The notes under the pieces are model-generated. The model did no database searches. It was given only the letters and a program-made list of their open reading frames with translations, and was not told the origin of the DNA. Below, piece after piece: positions 63,201-64,000 of a stretch of 64,000 nt of DNA (positions within the stretch are counted from its first letter, which is position 1; every line of letters begins with the position of its first letter). Location of the stretch: positions 45,017,629-45,081,628 of the forward strand of contig NC_087067.1 in the NCBI RefSeq assembly GCF_963678635.1, in the 5' to 3' direction. The position numbers and the translations under genes are program-made. This stretch comes from Symsagittifera roscoffensis. Lineage: Eukaryota; Xenacoelomorpha; Acoela; Convolutidae.

Positions 63201-63967
63201 TTATCTGGTGGAAATTTCGAGCGGCCTGTCGGTTGCCGTCCAACCGAAGAGGAAATCTTCCGTTTTCACGCGTTGTTCTGCTGACACGTCGACCTGCTGG
63301 ATGCTTAGCCCTTCACCTCCTTTGCCCTTGACCTCACGCATCCACGCTAGTATTCTCAGGTTCGTGTTCTCCCTCCTCTCTATCTCGCTCTGCTCCAGAT
63401 CTTTTTCTTGTTCTGGTGTGGAGTAGTCTTCCTTTGGGTAGTGTTCGCTGTCGTTGATGATTTGCCATTCATCGTCTGCCACCAACTCGCCCACACTCAA
63501 TAACTCGTCGCCCAATTCATCAGGCCGTATCTTGTCAATCAAGAAATCATCCCCATACCTGTTGTACCTCATGCCTGTCCGTTTACGATTACCACTCCTG
63601 GTTCCTGCCGTTATTGGCAAGTCTGATTCCGCCCACTTTGGCGCTTCGTCCTGCTCCGGATCATTCCAGTCTTCTTCTACAAAGGATTCCGCCTCTGAAT
63701 CCGCTTCTATTTTTTCATTATCGTCCAAACTCAAGCCCTCGTTGCCATCGTTTCTCTTTCTGGTGCCTTTTTCGTTCACCTCACATGCTGGCTCCACCAG
63801 TAGGTACTCGAGTCTTTCCATGTTCTGCGGTACGCACCAGTCATTGGGGATGGTACATGAGGTTTCAGATTTTCATAATGTGCTGCACGCCCCGTACTCA
63901 AACGGTAGAACCGTCCTTGTTGGTGTACTTCCGTTATCATGAATGGTCCTCTCCATTTCTTAAGTAG
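63201..63967 (-). pseudogene. pol: Element 2 integrase C-terminal domain and acidic tail (partial)
   Basis: Enters at the window edge in LLKKWRGPFMITEVHQ (GPY/F module) after an in-frame TAG. Then GRFYRLSTGRAAHYENLKPH, a 1-nt loss near 63860, and the acidic tail frame 63821-63201 with PACEVNEKGTRKRNDGNEG. Collinear with 38030-38840 of element 1 and the best conserved stretch between the two elements in this window. Upstream pol lies outside the window. Confidence 0.8.
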
Positions 63968-64000
63968 TTTCTATGTCCCTTTTGGAGGCGTGACACTCTG

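Larger units (their letters stand above)
51559..63967 (-). mobile_element. Second giant Ty3/gypsy-type element, partial, minus strand
   Basis: Reading right to left: integrase C-terminal domain (cut by the window edge), the conserved hairpin, macrodomain ORF, a 1654-bp tandem duplication with the start of ORF3, SGNH hydrolase, the unknown ORF3 domains, and the conserved HRNAITT tail. Order and protein similarity match the first element, but nucleotide similarity is low apart from short blocks, so it is a different family of the same lineage. Broken into more than a dozen frames. A purine tract on its coding strand (51559-51578, GAGAGGGAAAGGAAGGGG) is a candidate polypurine tract marking its 3' end. 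Confidence 0.88.

Overview
The window is nuclear DNA from a multicellular animal, most likely an invertebrate whose phylum I cannot fix. The evidence is RECQL4, TSEN34, NUS1 and NUDT21 genes with animal-type signature regions, one gene with ordinary GT-AG introns, AT-rich intergenic DNA, a satellite array, tRNA-derived and LINE-type repeats, and two very large Ty3/gypsy-type retroelements. All recognised host genes lie on the minus strand, and each has a splice-acceptor-like TTTCAG/TTTTAG/TTCAG close upstream of its start codon. That is what spliced-leader trans-splicing with compact or operonic gene arrangement would produce.

Layout. 1-5040: satellite with a unit of about 510 bp, a 68-bp subrepeat and a recent 1467-bp higher-order duplication. 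5867-6385: unrecognised small protein, possibly mitochondrial. 6882-10302: RECQL4-type helicase, broken near its end by an 89-bp tandem duplication. 10628-15490: four-exon tRNA-splicing endonuclease subunit TSEN34, whose last intron holds dead LINE fragments. 15500-23950: no gene I can defend; repeats, tRNA-like SINE heads, palindromes and microsatellites. 23959-24858: NUS1. 25032-25667: NUDT21/CFIm25.

26023-49667 is one complete LTR retrotransposon of 23.6 kb on the plus strand. It has 918/919-bp LTRs that differ by 16 substitutions and one indel. Its order is a 3-kb leader full of a TCCGGAGGGGT motif, gag (capsid plus two zinc knuckles), pol (protease, RT, RNase H, a long acidic linker, integrase), a macrodomain ORF, then a region of about 7.9 kb (39870-47799) that was once a single giant ORF (here called ORF3). 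ORF3 begins with a coiled coil and an SGNH/GDSL-type hydrolase and continues into large domains I do not recognise. The copy is decayed by stops and frameshifts.

51559-63967 is a second, clearly different member of the same lineage on the minus strand, cut by the window end in integrase. It keeps the same order: integrase tail, conserved hairpin, macrodomain, SGNH hydrolase, the same unknown domains. It also carries a nearly perfect 1654-bp tandem duplication. Two diverged elements retaining the same non-standard cargo in the same order is the most interesting thing here. It points to a lineage of giant metavirus-like elements with a macrodomain protein and an SGNH-hydrolase polyprotein in the place where an envelope gene might be expected.
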